5,911 bases of DNA from an uncultured Clostridia bacterium (GTDB lineage Bacteria > Bacillota > Clostridia > Oscillospirales > Acutalibacteraceae). Under the pieces are notes generated by a model that saw only the letters and a program-made list of their open reading frames with translations, was not told the DNA's origin and did no database searches. Below are positions 4,993-5,911 of the stretch, piece by piece. Numbering within the stretch: the stretch's first letter is position 1; the number at the start of each line of letters is the position of its first letter. The position numbers were made by a program, and so were the translations under genes. The DNA lies in the NCBI GenBank assembly GCA_946535695.1, contig CAMNDS010000057.1, positions 1 through 5,911 on the forward strand, read 5' to 3'.

Positions 4993-5911
4993 TTGATAAG
5001 TCCGGTTACAAATAAAGTACCTTTTAACGAAATTATTTCTTCATTTGATGATTATTATGATAAAAATGAAGATATAAACAAAAAAAAAGAATTCCCACAC
5101 AGACCCGGTAATTTAATATATAATCCTAATTTTATTTTATTTTTAAATGATTTTGTTTATAGTTTTCAAGAAATTTCGGGGATAGATATAGATTTTCCAA
5201 ATGATCATGGTATGACAGAAGGTGGAAATTCCCGCCACCTTTTTGCTCGTAAAACTCTTATGGAAGAAGATACCACTAACCTTATTTTAAAACGAGCAAT
5301 GCCTATCAGACGCTCACAAACTAAAGCTCAAAACATTTCGGCATTATTATCATTAGTTACTCCTTCCGGAATTGGTTTTGTACGAAAAATGTCATTGCTT
5401 GCCGCTGCAAAGCTGGACCCTGTTTATACCCTAGAACACGGTCCAGCAGAAGGAATTATACAAATTTTTGATCGGACTTTTAAAAATGATGTTGCAAATT
5501 TTAGGTTTTTTTCATACGGTGCTCACAAATGGACCTTGGGAGAGCTTGACGCTACTTCCGGAAATATCGTATATGAAACTATTGAACTGATATGCACAAA
5601 TTTTACTAGGGTTTTGCCATCTTCCATTCAAGCTAGAGACCAAAATATTTGGATAAATTTAATTAATGATAAAAAATATCAAGAATTTAAAGAATTTGAG
5701 GACTTAGAAACAGCTAGGAATAAAAGATTAGAAGAACAGAAAAAATTAGAAGAAGATGAAAAAAAAAGTAAAGAAGAATGGAAAAAGAAACAAAAAGAAT
5801 TAAAAACAGAACAGGAAGAAAGAAAAAAAGAACAAGAACAAAGAGAAGATGAATTTAAAAAAAAATTAAATGAAAAAAAAGCAGAAAAAAACAAAAATGA
5901 AGAAAAAAAAA
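4993..5911 (+). CDS. Divergent tube-like protein (gp19-type fold) with long charged helical extension, 3' end outside window
   Basis: The frame runs from TTG 4993 to the window edge without a stop (306 codons visible). After a polar leader (1-38), residues of about 39-218 show the tube-protein pattern: NPNFILFLNDFVYSFQEISG (44-63), EGGNS (76-80), LILKRAMPIRRS, a GIIQIFDR strand, FRFFSYGAHKWTLGELDATSGN (170-191) and IVYETIELICTNF (192-204). In gp19 relatives these are the F-EVSG, EGG-N, L-LKRG, W---A-P-kW and LDA---IETLEL elements. From residue 227 the protein becomes an almost pure charged helix: 55 of the 80 residues to the edge are Lys, Glu, Arg or Asp (for example RLEEQKKLEEDEKKSKEEWK). 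Ordinary tube proteins are about 150-170 residues without such a tail. A second tube gene fits an Afp5-like tube-end or initiator role; the helix might contact baseplate, tape measure or cargo (inference). Family call is good, exact role uncertain. Confidence 0.8.
   Translation, partial: MISPVTNKVPFNEIISSFDDYYDKNEDINKKKEFPHRPGNLIYNPNFILFLNDFVYSFQEISGIDIDFPNDHGMTEGGNSRHLFARKTLMEEDTTNLILKRAMPIRRSQTKAQNISALLSLVTPSGIGFVRKMSLLAAAKLDPVYTLEHGPAEGIIQIFDRTFKNDVANFRFFSYGAHKWTLGELDATSGNIVYETIELICTNFTRVLPSSIQARDQNIWINLINDKKYQEFKEFEDLETARNKRLEEQKKLEEDEKKSKEEWKKKQKELKTEQEERKKEQEQREDEFKKKLNEKKAEKNKNEEKK

Noticed and set aside
5080..5088. A9 run in the second tube-like gene as another programmed slip site
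   Set aside because: A -1 slip here meets a stop at 5109-5111 and adds no recognisable sequence; long A runs are common in this AT-rich DNA. Homopolymer error or minor transcript slippage remains possible.
5679..5894. Minus-strand open frame rich in Ser and Phe
   Set aside because: It is the complement of the Glu/Lys-rich helix codons (GAA, AAA, AAG); such composition keeps the opposite strand open without coding.
1..5911. tRNA, rRNA, CRISPR arrays, insertion sequences or attachment sites
   Set aside because: No cloverleaf, regularly spaced repeat, terminal inverted repeat or transposase motif was seen, and there is no gene-free stretch above 77 bases to hold one.

Overview
The window holds the first part of a contractile injection system locus (a phage-tail-like particle, eCIS type) in an AT-rich bacterium. 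GC is roughly one third by eye. Starts follow Shine-Dalgarno sites such as GAGGTGA and AGGAG, TGG encodes Trp and TGA is a stop, so translation looks like ordinary bacterial translation with the standard code. I cannot name a phylum. All genes lie on the plus strand with gaps of 14 to 77 bp, which suggests one operon or two closely linked ones. Both end genes are cut by the window edges.

Layout: (1) 2-1138, C-terminal part of a tandem AAA+ ATPase of the kind that accompanies eCIS (Afp15-like role). (2) 1216-2103, an unrecognised, very charged 295-residue protein. (3) 2140-3858, the contractile sheath subunit, with a small hairpin next to its ribosome binding site. (4) 3892-4398, the inner tube subunit (gp19 family). 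(5) 4422-4793, a tail-assembly-chaperone-like protein ending in a CPKC zinc-knuckle motif. (6) 4781-4978, a second short reading frame with no ATG, GTG or TTG anywhere in it; it resembles the small EEIAFLAYYFHW-type protein of eCIS loci (DUF6760, from memory). (7) 4993-window end, a divergent second tube-like protein carrying a long charged helix.

The standout observation is the junction of (5) and (6). The second frame lies in the -1 register, cannot start by itself at a standard codon, and is preceded, in exact register, by the slippery heptamer T_TTT_TTC at 4775-4781, ten bases before the first frame's stop. The gene position (just after the tube gene) and the arrangement copy the programmed -1 frameshift of phage tail chaperones (lambda G/GT, P2 E/E+E'). 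The prediction is a 123-residue short form and a 185-residue frameshifted form.

Taken together, the tube polymerises with help of the chaperone pair, the second tube-like protein probably sits at an end of the tube, the sheath wraps the tube, and the ATPase has an accessory role of unknown detail. Baseplate, spike, tape measure and fibre genes are not in the window and would be expected to the right.
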